A stretch of DNA of 64,000 nt from Serinus canaria. Its lineage: Eukaryota > Chordata > Aves > Passeriformes > Fringillidae. A model generated the notes under the pieces. It had not been told where the DNA came from. It made no database searches and saw nothing but the letters and a program-made list of their open reading frames with translations. Location: the NCBI RefSeq assembly GCF_022539315.1, contig NC_066319.1:30342093-30406092 (forward strand). The letters run 5' to 3'. The position numbers and the translations under genes are program-made. Of the stretch, positions 26,755 to 38,796 are shown piece after piece (position 1 is the stretch's first letter; the number at the start of each line of letters is the position of its first letter).

Positions 26755-28754
26755 AACTGTGAACAGTCCACCACATTTTTCTTTGACACATTCTCTGTGG
26801 CTGAGGACACACTCTTACTGAACATTTTAGAAGTCAGTCTAGGTATGAAATGTCTTTGAGGATGTTTTGATGGGAAGTCATCCAAGAAACAATGTGCCAT
26901 AAAGGAAGAAATAACAAACATAGTTATACTACTGTCTCTGCTTATAAAATATAACTTTATCATGCTGAAAGCATTGCACTACTAGCCAGAGTGAAAGGGA
27001 ATACAAATACATCTCCATCCACTTGTCATATTATTTCTTGTTCTGTGTAGAGCGCACCAGTAACGAGAGGCGCAAAGCATTTATTTGGAGGAGATGAACT
27101 GTTAAGGGAACATTCAGCATTTGTACTGTTTTCTGCAAATTTGGGTTTTGCTGTTTGTTTTTAGCATGAGTTGCCTTTTTAGTGCAGGATGGTTTTGTGT
27201 GTGCTTTTTTCTCCTAGGTGATTTCTGGTGGTAATGTAGCAGGGCTGTTGATAAGATGTTTGGAAGTGTGGCTGATTCATTGTTCTTGATATAATTTTAA
27301 GGAGGATCAATGTTTTGATGAAGCAGAAAATTGTCTTTTTTCCTTGGTTCTTGTTTCTCAAATTTTGGTTGTATTTCCCACATGTGCTTCTGTTTGCCTT
27401 TTCTGGTTATCAGAGTCCTTTTCTCTTCCTTTCTTTCTTGTTTTCCCCATAGTAGAGATGGCCCTTTTTGAGTTGTTATCAAACCATTATGATCACTGCA
27501 ACCCACTCATCCTTTCATTTCTTAAAAAATCTTTCTGTCATTAGTGTTGTCTCATGCTTTGTATTTTCTCCTTTAGTTTATGTAGCTTGTGTCTTTGACC
27601 CCTGTGTGTTCCTTCTTTTTTGTGTCTCCTGCAAGAAATTTCTGATTTTTAGTCACTGTAGAAACTACTCTTTGTCAAGAAAACAGAGAGGGGTATAAGA
27701 ATCTCTTTTAAGATCTTTTTCTCCTTTTGTTGAAGAGAAGAAGGTAGAATGAGAAATTCTTTTCCCTACTCTCAGTACATTTTTGGAAGCACTTTTTTCC
27801 CCTACTAAGGAAAGTGTGTAAAGTTTTTAAATTCAGGAAGCCTTTAGTCGCTGTAAGTAAGACTGGATTCAAAACCAGATGGCAGAGATGAATAGACAAT
27901 GTCTGTTAACAGTGCTGCATGAATTCTACATCACAATACCTACCCTGATGAGATTCTTTTTTTCATACTGAAATAAGAATTTAGTGCACAGTGGATCACT
28001 GAAAAATGCTTTAAGAAATATTTTAAAAAAATAAGTATAGCTATTGTATTGCTATCCCTGTCTGTTTCTTTGTTGTCTAAATTCAAACTGTTTTTAATCC
28101 TTCAACCCCTGTTGTTTCTTGCATTATTGCTCTGAATGCACTGCATATTGTTATTTCTGCCCAAGTTCCCTTCAATGAGACAGGGTTGATCCATTGTCCA
28201 TTGTCCCTGCTAACCTCATATTGTGGGGAAGTGTTGAGAGTGTGAACTACAGAGATAAGTTTTTTGTATTTGGCGTACCACTATGATTATTAATATAGCT
28301 GTATTTTTTCTTGTTCTCTTCAGTCATTATTGCCATGAGCATGTAATTGGGTACTGAATTTGGTATTTGTCCTGAATGCTCACCTCTCTAGAATATGTGA
28401 CTCCAGGGGAGGAAAATTCTTCTACTGTGACATCAATTAATGGTATTGTGTTGTATAGTAGGCATGAATGGCAGAAACCCAGCCAGTCAGAGGAAGCATG
28501 CAACTTCAGGTTCTTTTGTTGTAATATTCAGAGTTGGTTTAACCTGGATACAAAGCTTTGATTAGTGCACAGAATCCTATCACTTTGAAAGATTTAAACA
28601 TACTTTAGGTACTGACTGAAGATGGGAGGGGATATAGATGATTTCTCAAGATTTTACTTAGTCATGAGATTCATAGCTGGGATAATGATTTCCATAGAAT
28701 AGGATGAAAATGGGAAGCATTATTTACATAGGTTTTTATAAAGTACACTGTTCT

Positions 28755-29115
28755 TGTTCAAGTTTGAAGATGATATCAGACTGGAGGAGGCCAGAGAGGG
28801 TGATGCAACTCTCAGCTCAATACACTTTAGAACAGGGCTGCTGTCCAGACAAACTTCAGCAAGCTGGGGCAATGGGCCAACAGAAGCTTTATGAAATTCA
28901 GCAAGGGTAAGAGAAAAGCCCTGCACCTGGGAAAGAGGAACTGCCAACAGCAGTTCTGGGGACCTATGGGCTGGAAAGCAGTTCCACTGAAAGGTGCCTG
29001 GGGTTCTTGGTGGCTGGAGGGAGTGGGGGTGGGTCTAGCTGCATGAGAGCCAGCAATGTGCCTTGGCAGCAGCGCAGGCCAACAGCATCTTGGACAGTAT
29101 TTACAGGAGCAGAGG
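28755..29115 (+). mobile_element. CR1 LINE fragment (after the RT domain), plus strand
   Basis: The order of segments matches the stretch of CR1 ORF2 just after the reverse transcriptase catalytic region: a GATGATATCAGACTGG-like start, AATGGGCCAACAGAAGC, AAGCCCTGCACCTGGG, GCTGGAAAGCAGTTCC, AGGTGCCTGGGGTTCTTGG, GAGCCAGCAATGTGCC and an end near ACAGGAGCAGAGGCTCC. Frames are broken, so it is a dead copy. A second CR1 at 30330 repeats the same part of the consensus, so these are separate insertions. Confidence 0.88.
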
Positions 29116-30329
29116 CTCCATATGATTACTTATATTCTATTGTTTAATATTTATCCTGATTTCCTATCATGTTTTTGTATTTATAAACAATGAGCCCATT
29201 GTCCACTACCATTTCTGTTATTGTCCTTTTTATAGAGTTTAGCTTCTTCATCTTTGGGCAAATTTCCTTTCTTTCTGAGGGCAAACTTGTATATATGTGA
29301 AATGTGTTGCTTCATCTCAGCATGTTGACTGGAAGCTGAGAATTCTTCACATGAATTTATTGCCCTTCTCACAGAAATAATTCCTATTATTCTAAATGTC
29401 TCTATCTTAAAATGAAGGGAAAAAGATATGTTTACATGATGTTAGTCCATTCTGGTTGATGTTTTGTGTTTTGGAAAGAAAAAGCTTCATGTTTGGATGC
29501 TTGTCCATCTCTTAATAAGTAGCTGCTGAGGAATGCTGCAAGACTCTACCAGTGCTTTTTATAACCATGAAGGATTGTAAATACAGGTATTTAAAATCTG
29601 TACCGGGCATTCTCCACTTATAAGGAACTTCTGCTTAATTTAAACTCAAATCAAACTTGCTAGTTGACCAGCTAGTGAGTATCAGCCTGGAGCATTATGA
29701 AGGTGGAAACATATCTAGCAAATGGGAACCAAGTAATATAGGACTGGCTTTCCTCACATTACTGCATTCATATGTTTATCAACATGGTTTAGATCTAAAG
29801 ATTTACCCCTTCCTTTCAGTTTTTAAATAGTGATAAGCCCTACTGACCTCTTTCTTGCTTAGGCTTAATGACTGGCACTTTTAAATCACTTTTACTGTCA
29901 CTTACAATGTTTAAGAAAAAATCCAAACCAACCAGTAAATGTAACCCTTCACAGATGTTAGCACGTTTATAGCACAGTTCTTTAATAAAGCACAGTAACA
30001 CCTTTATTGCAGGAAATGTGGGCAAATATCTCTTCCAGCAGAAAATATGGGAAGAATTTAAAGAGAAAGAATATTTGTGCACTTTAGGTGGTAAAAGTAA
30101 AACCTATATGCTTAAAGGGCTGTGGGATCTCTTGAGCACAGTTATTAACCCCCCCAGTTTTAGATCTAATTCCTGTTGAGGCTGGTTGTGCTATAGAACC
30201 ACCATGTCTGTAGGAAAGGAGGAAAGTAGGGCTTTTTTATTCAAAAAGCCACCTGAGTTGTGAAATAGAAGTTAATCAGATCTCTCTTGTACAAATTCGG
30301 AGTGGAATCTGGTTCTGCTTTTATAGCAT
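29116..30329. other. spacer between two CR1 fragments
   Basis: AT-rich intronic DNA with no recognised gene, RNA or repeat. The minus-strand open frames at 29181-29372 and 29840-30082 have no supporting evidence. Confidence 0.55.
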
Positions 30330-31215
30330 GCAAGATTGCTGCCCAACAAGGTTATGGAGCATGTTGAGTGTGATCACACAGCACATACAGGACAACAAGG
30401 GATCAGACCCAGCCTGAAGGGGTTTATAAAAGCCAGGTTCTGCCTGATCAACCCCTGCTGGCTGGGGCTGATCCCTTGTGACCAGGTGACCCACGTGAAT
30501 GAAGGAAAGGCTGTGGATTTAGCCTATATGACTTCAGCAAGGCCTTTGGCACTGTCTCCCATGGGCATGGTCTCTCCTGGAAAAGCTGGCAGCCCACAGC
30601 TTGGGCAGGGGCACTCTTTGCTGGGTTTAGAACTGGCTGGACAGTCAGGCCCAGAGAGAGCCGTGGGGGGCAGTGCTACATCCAGTTGGCAGCCAGTCAC
30701 CAGTGGTGCACCCTAATGATCAGTGTTGGGCTGAGACCTGTTTGATATCTGTACTAATGATCTGGATGAGGAGATTGAGTCTACTACTAGCAAATATGGA
30801 GATAACACCAAGCTGAGTTAAAGTATTGATCTATTGGAGGGTAGCAGTTCTTTGCAGAGGAACAGATGGGCTGAGACCAACAGAACCAAGTGCCAGGTCC
30901 TGCAGTAACCCATGCAGTGTTGCAGGCTGGGGAAAGAGTGGCTGGAATGCTGCCCAGTGGAAAGGAATCTGGGGATGTTGGTCAACAGCTGACTGAACAT
31001 AATCCAGCATGTGCCCAGGTGGCCAAGAAGGCTGGCAGCATTCTGACCTGTGTCAAAAATAGTGTAGCCAGCAGGAGCAGGGAAAGGATTCTCCCACTTT
31101 ACTTAGCCCTGGTGAGGGCATGCCTTGAAGTGCTGTGTCCACTTCTGGGCCCTTCAGTTCAGGAGGGACATTGAGGTGCTGGAGTGTGTCTGAGGAAGGG
31201 CAGCAAAGAGATGGG
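30330..31215 (+). mobile_element. CR1 LINE ORF2 fragment (reverse transcriptase region), plus strand
   Basis: About 0.9 kb of decayed CR1 ORF2. In shifting frames it encodes DFSKAFGTVSH (family motif AFDTVSH, with the aspartate changed to glycine), then a stretch equivalent to NDLDEEIESTTSKYGDNTKL (family FADDTKL, here with the catalytic aspartate pair altered). It continues through CCTGTGTCAAAAATAGTG and GCCAGCAGGAGCAGG to CCACTTCTGGGCCCTTCAG. The AspAsp of the RT active site reads GlyAsp, and several frameshifts are present, so the element is inactive. The open frames at 30336-30716 and 30890-31174 are mostly out of frame with the CR1 protein. The 3' tail with the ATTCTATGA-type end is missing. 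Confidence 0.92.
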
Positions 31216-32419
31216 GTACTATAAGTGGGATATAGCCTTTTCCAAGTCAGGCCAAAGAATCAGAAAAGAAAAGCATGCACATCAAAAATTTAGAGGAATC
31301 TTGAGTTATTTAATGAATTATTAAGGTCTGAAAGGAAAATTAGATGAATTCAAAATGAACAGATCGCCACAGAAGATCAATAAATTTATGCAGACTTTTG
31401 TAAGCAGTTAACAAAGCAATGTAGGATTTGGTGGTATGACAAAATGTTTAATTACCCAGATATCCTTTGAGAAAGGTATAATAGAGTAAGTTTAACAAGC
31501 ATTCACTGATGACTTTTTTCCTTTTAGCAATGTCATAGTGTTTTGGTTTTTCTTTCTTTAGAAGGAAAATGAAAGCAACTTGCTGGAAAGTTTCTATAGA
31601 TGTAGTTTTAAATAGTGAGAAACCAGCTAAAAATGGCTAAGTGAAAGGCAACTTGATTGATGTGACAGTGCAGTGATGGTACTCACAATGTTTAGTAAAG
31701 AAAACAAAATAGAAAAAGTGGATGTCAAGAAGCAGACTCTGAGAACTAATAGGACTAAACTTCTCAAGGGAATAAGGATTGAATGAAAGCTTTTTAAAAA
31801 AACAACAAACCTCCCAGCCCCCTAACTTTCAAACTCTTTTTAAAAGTGAAAGGTCAGATGTGAAGGTAATCCAGTTGGAAAAGAGGGCTTGGAACTAATT
31901 TGTTGATTTCAAACTCACTAAGACAGTATATGAAAATCTTGCATTCGTAAGGTAATATGGATAAGTATAGAAGAAAAATAGCAGATTAGAGAGAATCTAA
32001 TAAAGGCTAAGGCTGATAGGCTCTGAAATCAGCAAAGTATGTCAAAGAAAGAAACATTGTAAGTTAGAAAATTCTACTACTAAAAGGAGTACCAAACCTA
32101 TTTTAAGTCTTGCTAGGGACAAAGTTCTTAATTTTAAATTGTTTTTTACATCACGCTTTACTTAATATTGTATACAAGTGTTAACCTTACTATTTCTAAT
32201 GTCAGTGAAATAGCATCTCTATCCATAGCAAAAAAATCCCCCCAAAAGTAAGATAGATTTTCTGTGCAGACTTAGTATTTTCAAATTATCTGGTTGATAA
32301 TCGGACTTAAATTACAGCTGGAAGAAATCTCAGAAATGTTCTTAGTCAAAATTAAAAATGGCCACAAGAGTGGTTACTGAGAGACTGCAAATGGGAAAAA
32401 AGCACTTATTTTTTAAAAA
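31216..32419. other. intronic stretch, possible further decayed LINE
   Basis: Purine-rich AT-rich DNA between a clear CR1 copy and a probable ancient one. Phrases such as CAAGAAGCAGACTCTGAG hint at LINE origin but I cannot align it. No gene was seen. Confidence 0.4.
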
Positions 32420-33400
32420 TAAAGAAAAAATAATGAGGATGAAACAGCAAACAGATTTGTCAAGAAAAGGGGATCACAAAAAAGGACTTTTTCCTATGCC
32501 AGAATGGCTTTATATAGAATCAGTAGATTGAAGTTGGGTTCAAATCAACTTATATGTGCAGGCTAGAAACATTAAAGTGTTCACTGTGGAAAAGGCAGTG
32601 AAAATTGACTGTGACAAGATTTCTCTTAGGTTCAGTTTTATTTTAAATGTTCATATGACCTGGAAATTGAAATGAACAGTATCCTTATTAATTTTATGGT
32701 AGCATGAAGTTGACAGATATGTCATTATCTTAAAAAAATGAGTATTGTATAAAAATGGTCCAAAAATAGTTAGTCTGCAGTTCATCAAGGTGCTGTGATT
32801 AGAAATGACAGCACAAATACAAAGGACAATACCTGTTTAGGTGGAAGGCTTCTCAGGTTTCTGACAGATCCTGAACTGCCTGAGTCATGTTACATCATGA
32901 ACCATCATACTGCATTGTATAAAAAAGATATATCTTTGTTCTGTGCAGGTTTGTTAGGTCTCAGTTAGAATCCCACATCCTGTTATGTAAACCTTAGTGA
33001 AAGAGCAGTGGACTGTTTAGTGAGAGAGCAAAGGAGAGTTTCAATACATGTCTAGAAGCCTAGATCACAGACCTAGAAAATAACTACACCAATATGGAAA
33101 GATCTGGGGTGAGTCGGAATGAATGGGAGAATTCTTGGGAAGATGTGGTAGCAGTCTTTAAGTAAGCACTCTGCAAAGTGGAATGAAGGAAATGGTTTCT
33201 GTAGTGAAAAGTTAAAAGAGAAATTGTGCTTCGTTTGAACAACAGCAACAACAACCACCAAAAAAAAAAATCCAGATGAGCTATTAAGAAAACAATAAAT
33301 AACTTGGTATTTTAAGTAACTTATACCCACTGGGGGCGTGAAAACAGATTAGACAAAAGCTGAATTGGAAATGGCATGAGGATAGTTAAATATTTCTAGA
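32420..33400 (+). mobile_element. probable ancient, highly decayed CR1-like LINE
   Basis: Several scattered segments keep the order of a CR1 3' region: TTAGGTCTCAGTTAGAATCC (like GTGAGGCCTCAGCTGGA), TGTCTAGAAGCCTAGATCAC, GGAAAGATCTGG, GATGTGGTAGCAGTCTTTAA (like GACATGATAGCAGTCTTCAA) and GTGAAAACAGATTAGACAAA (like AAGAACAGGTTAGACAAA). The spacing is reasonable. Divergence is high, so this would be an old insertion predating modern bird radiations. The start and end are approximate. Confidence 0.5.
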
Positions 33401-35689
33401 GGGCTTGGAATAGGAGAGTTTTCATAGCCTCTTCTAGGTAATTTTTCATGTTTCTTTTCAAAATGTCTAATTTTCTAAATAGGTAAGAGGAGATGTCACA
33501 GAATTTCATAGAAGAGCTAGATGCAGTGACAGACAGCAGTAATAGGGAAACTGCAGTCCTCAAAAGAATAGGCTATTGCAGGACCTGGAGTGGATATGTT
33601 GAATAAGACATTATGGGGAGGGTGCAGTTTCCCTAGATTATCAATACATCTGTACCTGTGAAATGCTGAATACAAACTATGTTTCATCTGAAGATAGTCC
33701 AGTAACAGTCATCTGTGAAATGCCTGTAAAACATCCTCAGTTAGTAAAGAAGAGAATTGAATTAAGCATTCAGTCTTGAAAAGAAGGTAGGTCAAGAGGT
33801 ACTGTGTAGTGCAATTTATTTTTCATTGTCTATTGACGTTGTCAAGCAAATGTTTTCTTTGATATATTTAATCTTTTATTACATTTTAAATTCTGTTCAT
33901 TTGAAAACATTAAGTATGGATTTGATTCTTTGAACAGTCATGAAGCCTCAATAAAACCTAAAATGACTTTGCATCTCAGGTTATGCAGTATTAACTTAAC
34001 CTGAGACCTGGAATTGTTTTCATAATGTGAACACCTTATTGTTATAGAGTGAATCACTTAAGAAAAAAATGTAACTCTGGTTCAGAAGAGTATTTCCCCA
34101 ATCATTAAATCCAATGGTTGGTCTACTAAGGCACATCTAATAAATTTCTCATTGTCAAAGAAAACTCATAGACTTAGTAATCAGTGAAGCAAGCATCTCA
34201 TTTTTGTACTAATATTTGAAAAAGGAGATAGGAAGAAAAGCAAAAGGGACAATGAGGAAGTTGATTGAGTATTAATTTATAGTTTTATGAATAAATTAAG
34301 AGGTTTTAGCCAAGACTGAGAGGTCTAAAATAATCTCTGAACTCTGTTATTCACTTGGATTTCGTGATGGGATATAGCAAGCATCAATTTAGTTTTATTG
34401 CACAGATGGTGTATGTCTAGACTCTCATACTAAAAAACCTCATGAGTTTTTCCTGACTTGAAATCTGGGGCTTGTTCTTTGTGGTTGAAGAAAGAAACAC
34501 TGTGAGCTGGAGGAGGTTGTGGCTCTTAAGTCACTTGCCTGTATGCTGTGAGAACAGACATGATATTTAGCACAAGTCGGGTAAGTGCTTGGTGAATCTG
34601 CTGCCCCTAAAAGAGTATGGAAAAAAAAAAGCATATTTGAGAGTAGTGATCAGCAAGACTGGCTGAGAGGACTCCTTGTACCAAGAGAGTGGGGAGATAA
34701 AGCATAAGTATGCAATTTCTGTAGGGGTTAATACAACATTAAGAATACAAGTATTGTATCACCCTCTGCCATCTCTCTGTTAACATCGAGAATATGAGTG
34801 AGACTGTGGTACTAGCACTGCTAATGGAGCTGTCATTAGAATGGATTCACCTTGGACTGCACATGCTCTCTGGAGATGATGAGTACATTCCATGAGCTGG
34901 CCTATGTGGAGTTCTCTCTTGCCATGATTTTCCTTCTAACAGCTGTTTTCACGATAGCCTATTTATGGTCTCACAAACAGCCATCACACTGGATGGCAAT
35001 ACATGCACAGCTTTAGACTCAGACATTTATTTTATATATTTGACAAAGAACAGTTGTGTGCTAAAAAGGTCTTGGTAAATGTTTGACTTGACAACAAATT
35101 CCAGTGTAAAACATAGATGAATTTAATCCATTCTTTCAAGTTTGTCTGGCTTTTTTTGAGCCTTTGTGTTGTTAGCCGTTGTATGAAACCCAGCAACTGG
35201 CTGATGATTTTAGCTTTTTTAGAACTGTCAAGTAAATAGTGACTTTAGCAAGCCCAGAAAATGACGTTCTTGAACAATGTGTTGTTAAACTGTTATGATG
35301 ATTTACCGAGACTGTTGAAGGAAAATTAATTAACTTGGTGTTAGAAGATGAAATGTGAGATAGAGAGTCTTCCTTGTAGTTATTGATGGTGGCACATATT
35401 GTTTGAGTTTTCTAAGAAAGAGCGTTAAAATCTTGTTCTGGTTAGGAGTATTAAATTCCTGGCATTGTGTGAATGTTTTTCAGACACTCCTTTGTGAATA
35501 TTTAGGGTTATTGAAGTTTAACTAGACTCAGAATGCAATTGGTGGAAACTAGCTCACAAATGATGCTTCATAATTCATATCTTTTCCTTCACAAAAAAAA
35601 CCAAGATGGGTACAAACTGGAATACAAGATGTTCCTTTTAAACATAAGGGGGGGAAATCCCAAGCCTTTGAGAATGATTGAACACTAGG
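33401..35689. other. intronic stretch without recognised gene
   Basis: AT-rich DNA. No exon, RNA gene or confident repeat was seen. A small minus-strand open frame at 34440-34634 has no support. Confidence 0.55.
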
Positions 35690-35822
35690 ATTGGTGACTA
35701 AGAGGCTGTGGAGTCTTCATCCCCAAAGAGAGTTGGAATCTGACTGGACACAGCCTGATCAACTTACTCTCCAGAGGTCCCTTCCAATCTCAGTTATGCT
35801 ATGACCCTGTGATTCAATATTT
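35690..35822 (+). mobile_element. CR1 LINE 3' tail fragment, plus strand
   Basis: GAGGCTGTGGAGTCTTCATC, a GGACACAGCCTGATCAAC segment, GAGGTCCCTTCCAATCTCAG and ATGCTATGACCCTGTGATTC follow the order of the CR1 3' UTR, including the terminal repeat-like end. Short, 5'-truncated copy. Confidence 0.85.
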
Positions 35823-37360
35823 GATAAAATGAGTTTGTGTCTTTGAAGAAGTCTTAATTATTTTATACCTACTCCGATAGTTTCTTTCAACCTAATGATT
35901 TTTCTTTTGTATTATTTTATCAGATACACTGTATTGGTTGACTGTTTCATTCTGAACAAAACCAGACAAAACCAGTAATTTTAATGTTTATGAAGAAAGA
36001 AGGAAATCCATTAAAAGCATAAATATGAAGTTTTTGGTTACCATGTGTATGAACACCATGCTTCACATGTTATAACTACAAATTACACGATAGCAGCCCT
36101 TGGCTTTTTGCAAGGTTGGGATAAGTTACATGTTTGAAAATTTAGAGTGGAATTTTGCTTAGATATGTTTATCTTGTTTTTGGAAAATACCCTGGATAAA
36201 GGTGGTGGAGGATATAGATGAACTCTATTTACAGGAAGAAAATCTTCTGAAGCAGGGAAATATAAACAAGTATTTAATACTGCATCACAAGAATTTTGGT
36301 TATATTTAGATGCCAAGGAGAGTGATGAGCAGGAGAATTAAACTACAGTGGACCACCCTGAAGTGCTTTTGAAGCACCTTGGCCCAGAGCAACCCTTTGA
36401 ACAAGCCAAAATAAAAAAGGAATATAATTTTTTTAATCTTTTAGCCCTTTACGTACTGTAGGCTGTGAGTTCCTTGGTACTATTAAAAGATGCATCAGAT
36501 AATCTCACATCTGGATATCGTCTGTGGCTTTACTCAAACGCCTTGTAGTTGTATGACAGGAACATTGAAATATGCAGACGTAGAGAGCATATCAATATGC
36601 CTTGGCTTTGCCTTGTGATATTTTCTATTGTTTGAAATGGTCATATGCTTGAAATGTAATGTTCTTATTGGGTAGTGCTGTAGAATGTCCCAGCTAATCC
36701 CCTTCAGAAAGCTACCTTTGGCACTCATCTTTAGCAATGATTTTAGTATGTTTAGTAATGCTGTAATTTTAATTACAGTTCAGTACTTTTATAGTGCCAG
36801 GCATGCTGTGCAATAGGTGCTGTGTAGATAGTTGATAGTTGTAGGATATATAGCAGTGAGGATTAAATAACGATAAAGGAGTCACTGAACTGCACTAATA
36901 ATCCAGCAGTGATTACAGTCTGTGGCAATGCATAGGCAGAGATTTGAAGATGTGTGCTGATGAATAGACCATAGACTTTCTGCTTATGGTATTTTTCTTT
37001 GTGTGAGGTAAGTGAAGAGAAAATGGTAGTGTAAGAGTAGGGTCCTAAATTATCTGAAATATGTAATGAAGGCAGTAATAGTTGAGTAAGTTGGATTAAA
37101 CATTCCTTCAGTTTTGTGAGGTATGTCACCTCTTGTTTTTAGTTCTGTTCATCAACGTTTTCCTTTTTTCAATATTTTATAGTAATCTTACTGTTACGTG
37201 GTTGTCAATAAAAATGCTTTGCTTTACTGTTCCAATAAACTAAAATTTAATCACTTGAGGTATCATGCTGTGTCTAATTTCAGAAAAAAATATAGAATGC
37301 AATTTTCTCCTAATTGTTGAACTTTTTTTGTGCTTGCCTTTCTCAAATTCTATTTTTCTA

Positions 37361-37379
37361 TTTTTTTTTTTTTTTTTTT
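37361..37379. repeat. T19 homopolymer
   Basis: Run of 19 T in intronic DNA. Confidence 0.9.
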
Positions 37380-38470
37380 GCTGTAATCTCAGTTTTGTGA
37401 TCACTTGTATGAACAGAGACACTATGTTGTTCTAAAAGATTTGTAGGTCTGATTTCTCATTTTTAGCATATACAGTATTGCATAGTTTGCCCATATTAGT
37501 ATTCTTTCATGGATCATATAATATATTTTGTTCAAGTAAATCAGAGTCCTCCAATCAAGCTTTTGACTGAACCCTTTTGTCTCCTTAATAGTATTTTTTC
37601 CAAATAAATTAAAGTGAGATACAGTAAGTGGCCGAACAGAAAAAAAATGATACAGTAAAACCAGGAATAGAAATTTTATTGTAAGCAAAATTTATCCTTT
37701 TATGGGTACAGTATCTTTGGTCTTGATTTCCTTCATGATAGTATATAGACCTTCTAGTAGCAATTGCAGTTTATCAGGTTAAACTCCTCTGGTTTACTTT
37801 GCAGCATCTTCAGAATTGCCACAAGTGTTTCTTAAATTTAGGATCCGGTTCACTTTTGTTTTAGGATGAGAGATTGAATAAGATGTATCGTTGGTTCCTT
37901 GGCTGCGCAGCTGTTCTTGTCTCAGGATCTGTGGGCACCTTTTCTGCAGTGCTGGAACCTCAGCCAGGTGTGTCTTTATACTGTAGCTGTGACCAGATGT
38001 AAGCATGAGGAGCCTGGCAAGGCTTTCACTTCTCCTCTTTGTCACACTATTCCTCTTTTCGCACGGGCAATACAGTACTGGCCCCTCCCAGCTGTCCAAA
38101 AGCCACAAGATTTCCTCTTGGTAAAACTCTCAGCCAAGTACTGCTCATCTGTTACAAAGAGGCCTCGTTTGGAGAAGGAAAGCTGTCTTTTTTTTCTTAT
38201 CTCATTATATTTGTTTTTTATTACCAAATATCCACCACTTCTTGTTTTCTTTTTTAGTAGCATTTTAAAGATTTTAGTGTGAACTTTTTTCCTGTGTCAT
38301 GTGAAGAATAAATATTAAGTTTCTCATTATAGAAATTGTTCGAATTCTTTGATGAGTCTTGTCAAAAATATTCCTGAATAGTTTTAAAAGATTGATATTT
38401 TTTTTCCATATGGTTTGTTTCATGAGCATATGGGTCTGGTTTGTGGTTTTGGAAGATACAGTGATCCAGA

Positions 38471-38486
38471 TTTTTTTTTTTTTTTT
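38471..38486. repeat. T16 homopolymer
   Basis: Run of 16 T in intronic DNA. Confidence 0.9.
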
Positions 38487-38775
38487 GCATGTCCTAGAGT
38501 CAAATATTGGGATTTTACAAAATTCTTTAATTACGTACTGCAGAGTAGGAATTTGCATTCCACACATTCACTTAACTTACTAATTTATTCTTAATAGTTT
38601 ATTATTTTGTACTGGTTTCATTTGCAGCCTTTTCCTGTGCCCATCCCAATATTTCTGGTTTTGCGAATTATCCAGTAAATGATTTATTGACTCATTAGGG
38701 TGCACAGTGGGTATGTGCATACATACTTGCACATCCTTACCCCATTCCACATACACAGTATTGTGGAATAAATCA

Positions 38776-38796
38776 AGAGAGAGAGAGGGAGAGAGA
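38776..38796. repeat. (GA)n microsatellite
   Basis: About ten GA units with one interruption (GAGAGAGAGAGGGAGAGAGA-like). Confidence 0.85.

Larger units (their letters stand above)
22576..28754. other. intronic stretch without recognised gene
   Basis: AT-rich DNA containing a 12-base perfect inverted repeat (23306-23336), a T-rich tract (23701-23748) and a G13 run (26742-26754). Open frames such as 24016-24330 and 25270-25599 lack family resemblance and splice context. No mobile element was recognised. Confidence 0.55.

Noticed and set aside
30336..30716. Open frame of 126 codons at 30.3 kb
   Set aside because: It runs mostly out of frame through a decayed CR1 reverse transcriptase region; the true CR1 frame is broken.
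37794..38282. Overlapping open frames on both strands, up to 127 codons
   Set aside because: No family resemblance, no splice signals, no codon-bias contrast; both strands are open at once, which points to chance in a slightly GC-richer block.
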